Assembly (NCBI GenBank): GCA_045628085.1
Contig: JAZQOZ010000157.1
Span: 6,940-70,939 of the forward strand
Source: Firm-04 sp045628085
GTDB lineage: Bacteria > Bacillota > Clostridia > Oscillospirales > Ruminococcaceae
Length of the DNA: 64,000 nt
Direction of reading: 5' to 3'
Both the position numbers and the translations under genes were made by a program. Shown here piece by piece: positions 44,977 through 54,724 of this stretch; within the stretch, counting starts at the first letter, position 1, and every line of letters begins with the position of its first letter. The notes beneath the pieces were generated by a model. The model saw only the letters and a list, made by a program, of their open reading frames with translations, was not told the DNA's origin and searched no databases.

Positions 44977-47900
44977 GTGAGCGGTACAATCAAAGGCATT
45001 ACAATCGAGCTGAGCGGCGATACCAAAGGACTCGACTCTGCGCTCAAACAGGTCACCTCTCAAAGCGTCGCGCTCGGCAAGGACCTGAAAACGGTCAATC
45101 AGCTCCTGAAACTCGATCCTGGCAATGCTGAGCTGGTCGCGCAGAAACAGCAGATTCTTGCACAGTCGATTGAAACCACCGCAGAAAAACTGGAAATACT
45201 GCGCAATGCGCAAGCGCAGGTCAAGGCGCAGTTTGATGCGGGCGAGATCAGCCGGGAACAGTATATTGCTTTCCAGAGCGAGCTTGTCCGTACCGAACAG
45301 CGAATGGACTCGCTAACATCCGCACAGTCCTCGTTTCAGGCAGAAATGGACGGCACCGCAGACAGTACAAGGTCTTTGACACAGACTGTCTCGGAGCAGG
45401 AAAAAGAGCTGTCTGCCCTGAAAGCACAGTATGTTGAGGTAGCAGCATCGCAGGGCGTGGATTCCGATGAAGCGCGGCAGCTTGCTTCGGAAATCGAATC
45501 GCTCTCCTCCGATCTGGTCGAAAACCGTCAAAGGCTATCCGAAGCGCAGGAAGCTGCGGACAGCTTTGACCGCACGATGGCACAAGCAGAATCCGGCAGC
45601 CGATCGCTGAAAGATACCATTGCGGATCAGGCATCTGAGCTGTCCGACCTGAAAGAGCGTTATGCTGAGGTAGCAGCCGCTCAGGGTACGGATTCGGATG
45701 AAGCACAGCGCCTCGCCGGTGAAATCCAGTCTCTCAGCGGTGAACTGAGAGATAACAAAAGCAAACTCACCGAGGCGGAACAGGCAGCAGATGCGCTGGA
45801 TCATACAATTGACGAGCTCGGCGATTCCGAACAGGAAACGGAACAGAAAACCAGTAAGCTCGGCAGCGCTCTGAAAAACGGACTGGTTGCCGGTGCAAAA
45901 ACTGCCGCTGCTGCGGTTGCAGCCGCCGGTACTGCCGTTGTCGGCACGATTGCCGGTATTGTAAGCGCTACCAGTAAAACTGCTGAATACGGCGATCATA
46001 TCGACAAGACCTCGCAAAAGCTGGGAATGAGCGCAGAAGCCTATCAGGAATGGGACTTCATCATGCAGCATTCCGGCAGCAGTATCGACAGCATGACGAC
46101 CTCGATGAAGAAGTTGTCCGATGCTGTTGTCAATCAATCTGACAAATCTGTTGCTGCCTTTGAAAAGCTCGGAATCTCGATGGAGGATGCTGCGAATATG
46201 TCGCAGGAGGAATTGTTCTCCGCGACAATTACGGCATTGCAGAATATGGATTCCAGCGCAGAGCGCACCGCGCTTGCGACACAGCTTCTCGGCAAGTCTG
46301 CAATGGAGCTAGGGCCGCTGCTGAATACCAGTGCGGAGGATACCGAGGCGATGCGGCAGCAGGTGCATGATCTCGGCGGCGTGATGTCTGATGAAGCAGT
46401 TAAGGCATCGGCGGCATATCAGGACAGCTTGCAGAATATGAAAACTGCAATCAGCGGCGTATCGCGCAATTTGTCCGGGCAGTTCATGCCTGCTCTTACG
46501 AACATGATGGACGGCATTTCCGCGATTGTCAGCGGTGACAGTTCCGGAATTGAGATGCTGTCGCAAGGGCTGAAAGGTTTTACCTCAACGCTCAGCAGCA
46601 TCATTCCGCAGATCACGCAGACTGCCGCGCAGATTCTCCCTGTGATTGTGGATGCAATCACGGATAACCTGCCGATGATCCTCAGCTCGGCTGTCACAAT
46701 CGTGGAATCTCTCGCGCAGGGCTTGCTGAACAATCTGCCGACCATTATTGCAATCGCCGGAGATATTATCTTACAGCTTGCGGATGCGCTGCTCAGTATG
46801 CTGCCGCAGATCGTTGCGACCGGCTTGCAGGTAATCGCACAGCTCGCGATTGGCATTGCGCAGGCGCTCCCGACACTGATCCCGACGATCGTCGATGTCG
46901 TTCTTCAAATCGTGGAAACGCTGATCGACAACATTGATCTGCTGATTGATGCAAGCATACAGCTCATCATTGGGCTTGCGCAGGGACTTATCAATGCAAT
47001 GCCTGTGCTGATCGAGAAGATTCCGACCATTGTCGAGAAGTTGGTCAATGCGCTGGTCGAGAACGCTCCGCTGCTGTTTGAGGCAAGCATTGAGCTGATC
47101 GCAGCGCTTGTTTCCGGCATTTTGCAGAATCTTCCTCAGATTCTTGCTGCCGCCGGAAAGATCGTTGTAACGATCGTCAAAGGCATCGGGCAGTATATGA
47201 GCGCTCTGACGAAGAAGGCAAAGGAGCTGCTGTCCAGCATTGGCAAGACGATCAAGGGCGGACTGAAAACTGCTGTTGAATGGGGAAAGAGCATCGGCTC
47301 GAAGATTGCAGTCGGTATTGGCAATGCGAAGAAAGCTGTATCTGATAAGATGCAGAGCCTCGGCGCGGCGATGTATGATGCAAACCAGAAGATGAAGGCA
47401 CAAACCGTCAAGGTATGGGAATCCGTCAAGACAAGTATTTCGCAGTCATTGACCACAGCAAAAAACAATGCTGTGAAGATCTGGGACAGTCTCAAAAGCA
47501 TCGTTTCTTCCGCAAATACTTCTATCGCAAACAACACAAAAAGCGCATGGGACGGTCTGAAAAACACCGTTTCCAATATCCTGAACGGATTAAAAAGCGC
47601 AGTCAAAAGTGCTTGGGACAATATCAAAAATGCAGTATCCACGGTTATGAATTCGCTCAGCAGTTTGATACCAGAGAAATTCAACGGTATCAAGACAGCG
47701 GTCACGAACATCGTCAACGCGATCAAGAGCGTGATCGAAACGGTATGGAACGCAATCAAGAATGTGATCTCCTCTGTGCAGAACGCGATCCACAGCGATA
47801 CAATGACAGTATGGGAGAAGATCAAGAGCGTTATTTCAACTGTGCTTGATGCGATCAAATCTGTCGTATCAAGTGCCTGGAATGCAATACAAACAACAAT

Positions 47901-48699
47901 CAGCACAGTAATGTCCGGCATCAGCAGCGTGATCTCAAATGTCTGGAACACGATCAAAAACACCGTTACCAATGTCCTGAACGCGATCAGCAGTACGGTA
48001 TCAAATATCTGGAACAGCATTAAAACTGCGGTATCCAATACGATGAACAGCATCAGCAGCACGGTATCAAGTATTTGGGAAAATGTGAAGTCGGCTGTAG
48101 GCTCTGCAATCACGAATATCAAAACCACGATCGTGAACGGCTTTGAAGCGGCAGTCAATTATATCAAATCGCTTCCTTCTCAGGCATGGAACTGGGGCGC
48201 TGACATCATCAACGGTATTGTGAACGGCATTCGAGCAAAGATCAGTTCCATTAAGAGTGCTGTTTCTGATGTCGCTGATACGATCAAATCGCATCTGCAT
48301 TTCTCTGTTCCGGACGAGGGACCGCTGACAGACTTCCCGACATGGATGCCTGATATGATGCAGGGACTCGCGCAGGGTATTCGCCAGAACATGAAGTATG
48401 TCAAGAGCGCTGTCAGCAATCTTGCATCTGCTATGGTGCCGGATGTCGATCTTGCACCGGCTCTAGCACCGTATGAATCCGACCGTTTCCCGTGGCCGCG
48501 TTCACCGAAGCCGTCACCGGATTCGGCAGGTTCAGGCTTGTACGGCAGCGGCGGAGGCGGAAACACTTACAATATCACGATGAACGTGAATCAGATGAAC
48601 AGCGACTATGATGCTCGCAGAGCTGCTGAAGTAACTGCGGAGGAAATCGAAAGGCTGACAACTGATAACAACAGTATGAAAGGATCGTGGTCTGTATGA
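44977..48699 (+). CDS. Tail tape measure protein
   Basis: This 1240-aa protein sets tail length. The N-terminal 290 residues are coiled coil with an internal duplication (the segment around YVEVAASQGVDSDEA recurs as YAEVAAAQGTDSDEA about 70 residues later). A hydrophobic region follows (about 530-730), with repeated LPMILSSAV- and LPTIIAIAG-like units. A long helical Ser/Asn/Ile-rich repeat region (about 800-1060: NTIKNTVTNVLNAISSTVSN) ends in a C-terminal globular part. It starts at GTG 44977 after TTGGGGGTG and abuts the chaperone stop. Confidence 0.93.
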   Translation: MSGTIKGITIELSGDTKGLDSALKQVTSQSVALGKDLKTVNQLLKLDPGNAELVAQKQQILAQSIETTAEKLEILRNAQAQVKAQFDAGEISREQYIAFQSELVRTEQRMDSLTSAQSSFQAEMDGTADSTRSLTQTVSEQEKELSALKAQYVEVAASQGVDSDEARQLASEIESLSSDLVENRQRLSEAQEAADSFDRTMAQAESGSRSLKDTIADQASELSDLKERYAEVAAAQGTDSDEAQRLAGEIQSLSGELRDNKSKLTEAEQAADALDHTIDELGDSEQETEQKTSKLGSALKNGLVAGAKTAAAAVAAAGTAVVGTIAGIVSATSKTAEYGDHIDKTSQKLGMSAEAYQEWDFIMQHSGSSIDSMTTSMKKLSDAVVNQSDKSVAAFEKLGISMEDAANMSQEELFSATITALQNMDSSAERTALATQLLGKSAMELGPLLNTSAEDTEAMRQQVHDLGGVMSDEAVKASAAYQDSLQNMKTAISGVSRNLSGQFMPALTNMMDGISAIVSGDSSGIEMLSQGLKGFTSTLSSIIPQITQTAAQILPVIVDAITDNLPMILSSAVTIVESLAQGLLNNLPTIIAIAGDIILQLADALLSMLPQIVATGLQVIAQLAIGIAQALPTLIPTIVDVVLQIVETLIDNIDLLIDASIQLIIGLAQGLINAMPVLIEKIPTIVEKLVNALVENAPLLFEASIELIAALVSGILQNLPQILAAAGKIVVTIVKGIGQYMSALTKKAKELLSSIGKTIKGGLKTAVEWGKSIGSKIAVGIGNAKKAVSDKMQSLGAAMYDANQKMKAQTVKVWESVKTSISQSLTTAKNNAVKIWDSLKSIVSSANTSIANNTKSAWDGLKNTVSNILNGLKSAVKSAWDNIKNAVSTVMNSLSSLIPEKFNGIKTAVTNIVNAIKSVIETVWNAIKNVISSVQNAIHSDTMTVWEKIKSVISTVLDAIKSVVSSAWNAIQTTISTVMSGISSVISNVWNTIKNTVTNVLNAISSTVSNIWNSIKTAVSNTMNSISSTVSSIWENVKSAVGSAITNIKTTIVNGFEAAVNYIKSLPSQAWNWGADIINGIVNGIRAKISSIKSAVSDVADTIKSHLHFSVPDEGPLTDFPTWMPDMMQGLAQGIRQNMKYVKSAVSNLASAMVPDVDLAPALAPYESDRFPWPRSPKPSPDSAGSGLYGSGGGGNTYNITMNVNQMNSDYDARRAAEVTAEEIERLTTDNNSMKGSWSV

Positions 48700-49430
48700 G
48701 AAACTGGATCAAGATTGACGGAAAAAGCAGTCAGTGTTTCGGACTGAAAATGGATCGGCTCCCGCTCTGGACGACTGCCACTGAAACAGTCGAGAACACC
48801 ACTCTCCCCGGCGTGCCGGTCGAAATGGATCGGCATACCGGGCAATACAAGGACTTCGATCTGACGCTGACATGCTATCTCACAAGGCCGCAGCACAATC
48901 ATGAACTTGCTGCGATGAATGACTGGATCCAGAACGGCAAACAGCTTGTTATGAGTACACAGCCGCATATTTACGGTATTATTCGTAAAGTTGGACAAAT
49001 CACTCCGAAAAGAATCGGAACACGGGCAAACGAGATTCAGATCCCGTTCACATTTCAGCCGTTCAAATATACAGTGCAAAACCGTCCGATTGTGTATGAA
49101 TCATCGCCGGCGTATTATAGATTATGGGGGAATATCTACGCAGAGCCAATTTATCGGCTGACGATCGAAGATGACTGCATGATCACAGTATTTTCTGTAA
49201 ATGGCATAAACTTGCAGCTGCTTGCGCTTGCTCTTGATACAGGTGTTGTTGTTATTGATTTGCAGAGAAGAAAAATATACAAGGAAGAATCAAACGGCGA
49301 TTTGACGATTGTGCAGGAATATACTTCCGGAGCATTCTGGAAGATGGTGCTGAATCCGGGTGATAATATTATATCATGGCAATCCGGGATCAGCAAAGTT
49401 GAAGTGACGGTGAATGAGAGATGGCTTTGA
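48696..49430 (+). CDS. Distal tail protein (Dit)
   Basis: This 244-aa protein has the Dit/siphovirus tail component pattern: IKIDGKSSQCFGLKMDRLPL, then TTLPGVPVEMDRHTGQYKDF and a C-terminal galectin-like region with GDNIISWQSG. ATG 48696 overlaps the tape-measure stop by 4 bp; a longer in-frame GTG/ATG upstream is inside that gene. It forms the baseplate hub. Confidence 0.85.
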   Translation: MRNWIKIDGKSSQCFGLKMDRLPLWTTATETVENTTLPGVPVEMDRHTGQYKDFDLTLTCYLTRPQHNHELAAMNDWIQNGKQLVMSTQPHIYGIIRKVGQITPKRIGTRANEIQIPFTFQPFKYTVQNRPIVYESSPAYYRLWGNIYAEPIYRLTIEDDCMITVFSVNGINLQLLALALDTGVVVIDLQRRKIYKEESNGDLTIVQEYTSGAFWKMVLNPGDNIISWQSGISKVEVTVNERWL

Positions 49431-50692
49431 TACTGCGTGATCCGCTGATGGTATATCCAGCGGATGAGTACCAATTCGATTCAAACGGATTGCGTGTGCT
49501 CACACCGATTGTTGCGGAGCACACGATTGAGTTCGAACAAGCAGGAAGCATTCATGTCGAACAGCCGCTTGACCGTGACGGAGATTGGAAATCATTGATA
49601 CCGGGACACATTATACGTGCGCCTGTTCCGTATCGCGGTCAGACACGCTGGCAGCCGTTCCGGATATACCGCCGGATCAAGAAGCGGCAGAACGGCATAC
49701 CGATCGTATCGGTCGATGCAATGCATATGTTCTATGACTTGAATTATGTACTGCTCGAAGATGTGCGTCCGACCGATCTGAACGGACAAGATGCGATCCA
49801 ATGGCTTTTCGACCGGCCGTATGATCCGAATGGGCGCGCAGAAACAGACCTTCCTCTTTCTCATTTTACATTCAGTTCGGATATTGAGGAAGTCTTCACG
49901 TCATATTTTCAATGGAAAACAATGACAGGTGCGCTGATCGGCGAAGACAACTGCATTCTCAACCGCTGGGGCGGTGAGTTGTTTGTTGACGGACTGTACT
50001 TCTCAATCAACACGGTCATGGAAGAAAGCAAACAAAACGCTTTCCATATTGCATACGGGATGAATCTGACAGAAGTCGAGGAAACGCTTGACTACACAAA
50101 CACGTTCAGCCAGCTTGCGGCGACAGATAATTTCGGCAACCAGATGCACCGCTCTGTTCCGCTGACGTATAGCGGATTGCCTTTTGAAAAGACACTTCAC
50201 GCGAATTTCAGTTACTCGGAAGAAGAATCCGATCCGGATGTGCAGGCAGAACGCTTTCGCAGTGATTTCGACCAGTATATTGACACGATTCAGGAAGTCG
50301 AAGCGCACTATTCCGTTCGGTATGCAGATATTCCGATGGATGATCCGTTTCAGGATCTCGCAGATTATGAGGTCGGTGATACAGGAGTCATTGATGATAG
50401 TGAACTGGAAATTTCCACAGTACAGCGTATCACGAAAACCGTGACCAATCTGTTGACAGGTGAGCGGATCAGCACAGAGACAGGCAATGTGAAGCGCAGT
50501 ATTGCGCGTAAACAGCCGTACAGCAATACCGTTACGACAGAACAGAGTGCTGCACAGAAACAGCTTACAGCGATTACTGCGCAGGTTGAAGCGCTCAATC
50601 GTGCCCGCCTTTCGACATGGGGCAACGCGCGAAGCATGACATGGGGAACAGCGAAGAAATATACATGGGGCGATGCGGGAGGTGCATCATGA
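49421..50692 (+). CDS. Tail-associated protein (Tal/spike type)
   Basis: This 423-aa protein follows Dit and overlaps it by 10 bp. The N-terminal half (IEFEQAGSIHVEQPLDRDGD, then FRIYRRIKKRQNGIPIVSVD) resembles the gp27-like domain of tail-associated endopeptidase/spike proteins. The C-terminal part is helical, with a WGNARSMTWGTAKKYTWGD repeat of W-G units. It probably forms the tail tip; no catalytic motif is seen. Confidence 0.78.
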   Translation: MALILRDPLMVYPADEYQFDSNGLRVLTPIVAEHTIEFEQAGSIHVEQPLDRDGDWKSLIPGHIIRAPVPYRGQTRWQPFRIYRRIKKRQNGIPIVSVDAMHMFYDLNYVLLEDVRPTDLNGQDAIQWLFDRPYDPNGRAETDLPLSHFTFSSDIEEVFTSYFQWKTMTGALIGEDNCILNRWGGELFVDGLYFSINTVMEESKQNAFHIAYGMNLTEVEETLDYTNTFSQLAATDNFGNQMHRSVPLTYSGLPFEKTLHANFSYSEEESDPDVQAERFRSDFDQYIDTIQEVEAHYSVRYADIPMDDPFQDLADYEVGDTGVIDDSELEISTVQRITKTVTNLLTGERISTETGNVKRSIARKQPYSNTVTTEQSAAQKQLTAITAQVEALNRARLSTWGNARSMTWGTAKKYTWGDAGGAS

Positions 50693-51402
50693 CACAGACT
50701 GATTTTCTACATCTTGATAAACCGTCGGACAGTGATGCGATCAATATTGATGCGCTTAACAGCAATGCTGACAAGCTCGACGAATTTGCAAGGAGCGCAA
50801 ATACAGCGATCAGCGCAAAAGCGAGTGCATCTGATCTTGCTGCGGAAACAACGGCTCGGCAGACATCCGATACTGCGATACAAGCAGATGCGACAAAGCA
50901 GCGGAATGCATTGACCACACAGATCAACGGCGGTGCAAAGAACCGAATGCCTGTCGAATCTGGAACGGCATCATCCAGTGTATCATGGTTTCAGGCAAAC
51001 GGTCTGTCAATTCCGTCAGGGCAGTATATCGTGTTCTTCCGAAACATGGAGTCAGATGATACGGATGCAGCAACGTGCAGAGGAATCTTTTTTGACGCAA
51101 GCGGCGGCAATGCGTCCTCATATTTCCAGATTCCGCGCGGTCAGGATGTCTTTGCTGAGGTTACGATCACTACAGATGCAAAATCGCTTAGAATCAATCA
51201 ATCCGATACGGTAGGCCACAGCGCAGGCGATACGATGTCATTCAGCGGTGCGATGATTTGCAGAAAAACCGATTGGGATATCTCGCATGATTTTGTTCCG
51301 TATTGCCCCACAATGGCAGAACTATATCAGATGATCCTTTCGCAGAACGGCGGCACACCACTCATGATGATGAGCGCACCGCCTGAAGGTGAGGTGGGTT
51401 AG
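50689..51402 (+). CDS. Tail fibre/baseplate protein
   Basis: This 237-aa protein starts with a helical stalk (about 15-80: NIDALNSNADKLDEFARSAN) and continues with a beta-rich domain (about 90-215) rich in Gly, Ser and Thr, as in receptor-binding proteins. ATG 50689 overlaps the Tal stop. The beta domain contains GLSIPSGQYIVFFRNMESDD, a jelly-roll-like pattern. Host receptor unknown. Confidence 0.7.
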   Translation: MTQTDFLHLDKPSDSDAINIDALNSNADKLDEFARSANTAISAKASASDLAAETTARQTSDTAIQADATKQRNALTTQINGGAKNRMPVESGTASSSVSWFQANGLSIPSGQYIVFFRNMESDDTDAATCRGIFFDASGGNASSYFQIPRGQDVFAEVTITTDAKSLRINQSDTVGHSAGDTMSFSGAMICRKTDWDISHDFVPYCPTMAELYQMILSQNGGTPLMMMSAPPEGEVG

Positions 51403-51403
51403 A

Positions 51404-51859
51404 ATGCCTGATATTCCGATCAAGGTGCGCAACAAGATCGTGCAGTCAGTTGGAATACATGAAATCGTATGCGGAAATAGTGATTATACAATTTCGTTTG
51501 ATCTGGATAGTGAGTGGAATGAATTCACAGATATAGTCGCACGATTTGTGTACTGTGACAGAAACGGTGTACGGCATTGGATCGACAGCGAAATTCAGGA
51601 TGGTATCTGCAATGTTCCTGTACTCTGCGGACTGGATTCAGTTCATGTCGGAGTATATGCAGGGAACATCCGCACATCTACACCGACAATTATCCCGTGT
51701 GTGCGATCAATTACGTGTATTCTTGGCCAAGCACAAAGTATGAAACGCGATTTCTTCAATGAATGCATGGAACTGCTGACTTACAGAAATGATCCGGAGC
51801 AGTTTAATGCTGCTTATAACTCGCTTGTTGAATACTGGAATAACGTGATAATACAATGA
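51404..51859 (+). CDS. Baseplate/fibre protein, paralogue A
   Basis: This 151-aa protein begins MPDIPIKVRNKIVQSVG and contains EIVCGNSDYTISFDLDSEWN; both blocks recur in the next gene. It is beta-rich up to residue 105 and then ends in a helix. The shared N-terminal domain is probably the baseplate-attachment module, and this copy lacks the carbohydrate-binding extension of its neighbour. GAGGTGGG lies upstream of ATG 51404. Confidence 0.7.
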   Translation: MPDIPIKVRNKIVQSVGIHEIVCGNSDYTISFDLDSEWNEFTDIVARFVYCDRNGVRHWIDSEIQDGICNVPVLCGLDSVHVGVYAGNIRTSTPTIIPCVRSITCILGQAQSMKRDFFNECMELLTYRNDPEQFNAAYNSLVEYWNNVIIQ

Positions 51860-51873
51860 ACAGGAGGCTGAAT

Positions 51874-52791
51874 ATGCCTGATATCAATATAACAGTAAGA
51901 GATAAGATCGCAAAAGCAGAAGGATCACCTGAGATCGTGTGCGGCAACAGCGATTATGCAGTGGTATTTGATCTTGATTCCGAGTGGGATACATACGACC
52001 TGAAAACAATGCGAGTAGTATGGATCGACATACTGACCGGAACTCCGAGATACATTGATGTTCCATTCAGCGGAAATTCAGCGGTTATTCCTGCTGTGTA
52101 TAATGCATACGAAATAGCCGTAGGAATCTATGCAGGAGATATCAGAACAACAACGCCTGCACGGATACCGTGTGATAGATGCATTACAGATGGATCTGTA
52201 GTACACGAAACGCCATCTGCATCTGTATATGAACAGATAATTGATTTGCTTGAAAAGATGGCACATCCGGTAGGCTTCGGCAGGGTTGGCGATTCGACAC
52301 CGATCATCGACGGATATAATCTCGGAACGATCGGACAGCAGATACTCTACTACGATAATCCGACACTCATCTTGACAATCACAAAAACACGGCAGGCACA
52401 GGGGTACTGCCAATTTTCTGAGCTAAAGTTCTATGACGAGAACTATCAGCCTATTACGCCGGACATCGACCAAATCAGCACGAACGCGACGCAGTACAGC
52501 GCGTCCGAAGGCGTTGAAAAATGTCTTGACGGAAATGTAGATACAAAGTGGCTGTGGTACTGGCAGAACCCAACAACCCTCACAGTTGCGCTCTCGTCAG
52601 ACTTCCGCCCGGCATACGTATCCTATGTAACAGGCAATGATGGTGCGGGATGGGATCCGGTATCATTCACACTAGAGTATAAATACCATGCCGACACGAC
52701 AACAATCCTTGATGTACAGGATGCAGAAATAACGAGTAGTCGAAAAGCAGAAACGCAAAAATTTGCGTTGAATTATGCGGAGGTGGAATAA
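51874..52791 (+). CDS. Baseplate/receptor-binding protein, paralogue B, with discoidin-like domain
   Basis: This 305-aa protein shares its first 110 residues with paralogue A (MPDINITVRDKIAKAEG, EIVCGNSDYAVVFDLDSEWD). It adds a C-terminal domain (about 165-290) with a discoidin/F5-8C-like pattern: CQFSELKFYDENYQPI, ASEGVEKCLDGNVDTKW and VSFTLEYKYHAD. This fold usually binds sugars, so it is the best receptor-binding candidate. ATG 51874 has AGGAGG upstream; an ATG at 51856 includes that site and is less likely. Confidence 0.75.
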   Translation: MPDINITVRDKIAKAEGSPEIVCGNSDYAVVFDLDSEWDTYDLKTMRVVWIDILTGTPRYIDVPFSGNSAVIPAVYNAYEIAVGIYAGDIRTTTPARIPCDRCITDGSVVHETPSASVYEQIIDLLEKMAHPVGFGRVGDSTPIIDGYNLGTIGQQILYYDNPTLILTITKTRQAQGYCQFSELKFYDENYQPITPDIDQISTNATQYSASEGVEKCLDGNVDTKWLWYWQNPTTLTVALSSDFRPAYVSYVTGNDGAGWDPVSFTLEYKYHADTTTILDVQDAEITSSRKAETQKFALNYAEVE

Positions 52792-53445
52792 ATGGCAGTC
52801 GTAAGATCACAGGTTACAGGCGTGGGGAATCTCGCTACATGGCTGAATGAAAATGCAACGCACCTGCTCCAGAAGGTGGAAAAGGATGCATCGGAGGATG
52901 TGTGGTATGGATACGATCTTGACGGTAAAAAGATATTTTCACTAAAAAGCGGAGAATTCGCAGCATACAGGACAGACGGTGGAAACGCGATTACATCTGC
53001 ATTGGCTGGTATGTTCACTGGTACAAACGACATCATAGTGTGCGACAACGGAATCATCGTCGCCTCGACATTCCAGAACCTAGGCTATGGCACAAGATAC
53101 TTTGCATGCTTGATTTCAAAAACGAACAATGGCAGACTTGCGTGTATACTTTCAAGTGTCGCAAATAGCAGCACCACAATTTTATACACAAATGTGCAGC
53201 ACGTAGCGATCGGAGACAGCACAACGCTCTCCACAACTACAACGTTCACGCCGGAAGCCGGACAGCAGACTTGCCTCGTTCCGTTCGCAACAAACGCAGA
53301 GATCGGTACGACATCATACACGCCGGATGCGTTCTACATCCCGATGAATCCGAACTACGCAATGGGAATTGGCAAGTTCCTTATGGGCGCAGACACGTAT
53401 ATCAGCAATGGATACTGGGCAATCAGGGACGGAGGTGCGCAGTAA
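52792..53445 (+). CDS. Virion-associated protein of unknown function
   Basis: This 217-aa protein starts directly after the previous stop (TAAATG). The N-terminus (LATWLNENATHLLQKVEKDA) is helical, and the rest is beta-rich with many Thr and Ser residues. A GGAGGTGG sequence lies in the end of the preceding gene. Its position between the fibre and lysis genes suggests a fibre or tip protein. No family recognised. Confidence 0.65.
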   Translation: MAVVRSQVTGVGNLATWLNENATHLLQKVEKDASEDVWYGYDLDGKKIFSLKSGEFAAYRTDGGNAITSALAGMFTGTNDIIVCDNGIIVASTFQNLGYGTRYFACLISKTNNGRLACILSSVANSSTTILYTNVQHVAIGDSTTLSTTTTFTPEAGQQTCLVPFATNAEIGTTSYTPDAFYIPMNPNYAMGIGKFLMGADTYISNGYWAIRDGGAQ

Positions 53446-53720
53446 TGGGACTGACAGCGCAGGACTGGATCACGATTATCGTGGCGCTGATTTCAGCGGT
53501 GGCAACCATAACAACCGTTGTCATAACGACAAGAGCCAATAACCGCGAGATCGCGCACAAACTTGAAACTGCACAAGCGGTGACAGATACAAAGCTGCAA
53601 AGTCTGACGGACGAGGTGCGGACGCATAACGGATTTGCGCAGCGCATCCCTGTCATGGAGGAGCAGATCAGGCAGCTCACGAATCGCACCGAACGTCTGG
53701 AAAAGGAGGTAGCGCCATGA
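53445..53720 (+). CDS. XhlA-like membrane protein with coiled coil
   Basis: This 91-aa protein has an N-terminal membrane span (about residues 7-26: WITIIVALISAVATITTVVI) and a coiled coil (about 30-90, ending NRTERLEKEVAP). This is the layout of XhlA-type lysis accessory proteins, which act with a holin. ATG 53445 overlaps the upstream stop by one base and GGAGG precedes it. Confidence 0.72.
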   Translation: MGLTAQDWITIIVALISAVATITTVVITTRANNREIAHKLETAQAVTDTKLQSLTDEVRTHNGFAQRIPVMEEQIRQLTNRTERLEKEVAP

Positions 53721-53962
53721 CTGAAAAACTGAGAACTGCGCTGATCCGCATACGTGCGCATGGCAAGGATATCATGACACGCGCAGCCAAGACAGCAATA
53801 CAAGCGTTTCTGGCTGCACTTCCTGTCAGTGTTGAGTTGATACAGGGCGGCAAAGCGGCATGGAAAGCTGCGCTGATCTCAGCACTCGCTGCCGGAATTT
53901 CAGCATTCATGAACGTGGTGATCGCTGCGCTTGACAGCGATAAAAACGATAAGGAGGAGTAA
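53717..53962 (+). CDS. Holin
   Basis: This 81-aa protein has a basic N-terminus, two hydrophobic helices (about 24-38 and 47-72: AALISALAAGISAFMNVVIA) and an acidic C-terminus (DSDKNDKEE). Size, the hydrophobic pattern and location just before the endolysin identify it as a holin. AAAGGAGG precedes ATG 53717, and it overlaps the XhlA-like gene by 4 bp. Confidence 0.8.
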   Translation: MTEKLRTALIRIRAHGKDIMTRAAKTAIQAFLAALPVSVELIQGGKAAWKAALISALAAGISAFMNVVIAALDSDKNDKEE

Positions 53963-53964
53963 AG

Positions 53965-54678
53965 ATGTTTAAGCAGAGACTTACAAAGCCGGAAGCAGGC
54001 AACCCCTACTACAACCGAATCGCATCCGGAGGATACTCCGGAGCGATTCAGGGCAGCCCTGTGTGTACTGGGTGCGACACACTGGCAAACTGCGTCGGCT
54101 ACGCAGCCGGCAGATTCAACGAGATCATCGGCAAGGGCAAGTTCGTATACTTCCAGTACCCTCCGAATGCAGAAGACTTCTATGATACTGCGATTGCGGC
54201 AGGGCTGAAGGTCGGAAGCACACCAAAGCTCGGAGCGATTATCGTATGGGCGAAGGGTAAGACTTGGACATCATCGGACGGTGCAGGGCACGTTGCCGTT
54301 GTCGAGGACATTAAGTCAGATGGCAGTATCATCACATCTGAGTCTGGATATGGATGCGCAAACCCGTTCTGGACTACGCACCGCTATAAGGAATCCGGCA
54401 ACTGGGGAGCAGGAACGCAGTATCGGTTTCTTGGATTCGTATATCAGCCTGAAACTGCGTTGGATATCCCGACAGGTATCATCCGTAAGGGCGATACGGG
54501 CGCAGAGGTGCACTGGATGCAGACACAGCTCGCCGCAAAGGGCTATCTTCGCGCTACGGAGATCGACGGCGACTTCGGCACGATCACGCTCGGCGCTCTG
54601 CTTGCGTTCCAGTTCGAGCACGGCCTCGATGTAGACGGCATCTGCGGCCAGGCTACCAATGCAGCTCTCACAAAGTAA
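53965..54678 (+). CDS. Endolysin (CHAP amidase/endopeptidase plus peptidoglycan-binding domain)
   Basis: This 237-aa lysin has an N-terminal CHAP domain with catalytic Cys in CDTLANCVGYAAGRFN and His in GAGHVAVVEDI. A C-terminal PG_binding_1 domain (about 165-237: IIRKGDTGAEVHWMQTQLAAK, then GDFGTITLGALLAFQ) anchors it to the wall. There is no signal peptide, so holin-dependent release is expected. AAGGAGG precedes ATG 53965. A terminator follows. Confidence 0.92.
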   Translation: MFKQRLTKPEAGNPYYNRIASGGYSGAIQGSPVCTGCDTLANCVGYAAGRFNEIIGKGKFVYFQYPPNAEDFYDTAIAAGLKVGSTPKLGAIIVWAKGKTWTSSDGAGHVAVVEDIKSDGSIITSESGYGCANPFWTTHRYKESGNWGAGTQYRFLGFVYQPETALDIPTGIIRKGDTGAEVHWMQTQLAAKGYLRATEIDGDFGTITLGALLAFQFEHGLDVDGICGQATNAALTK

Positions 54679-54683
54679 AAGCA

Positions 54684-54724
54684 AACCGGCAGTGGAGTGA
54701 TCCTCTGCCGGTTATATCTTTTTG
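54684..54724 (+). terminator. Terminator of the phage late operon
   Basis: AACCGGCAG (54684-54692) pairs with CTGCCGGTT (54705-54713), followed by ATATCTTTTT. The T-run overlaps the phage attachment arm at 54712-54727. Confidence 0.85.
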
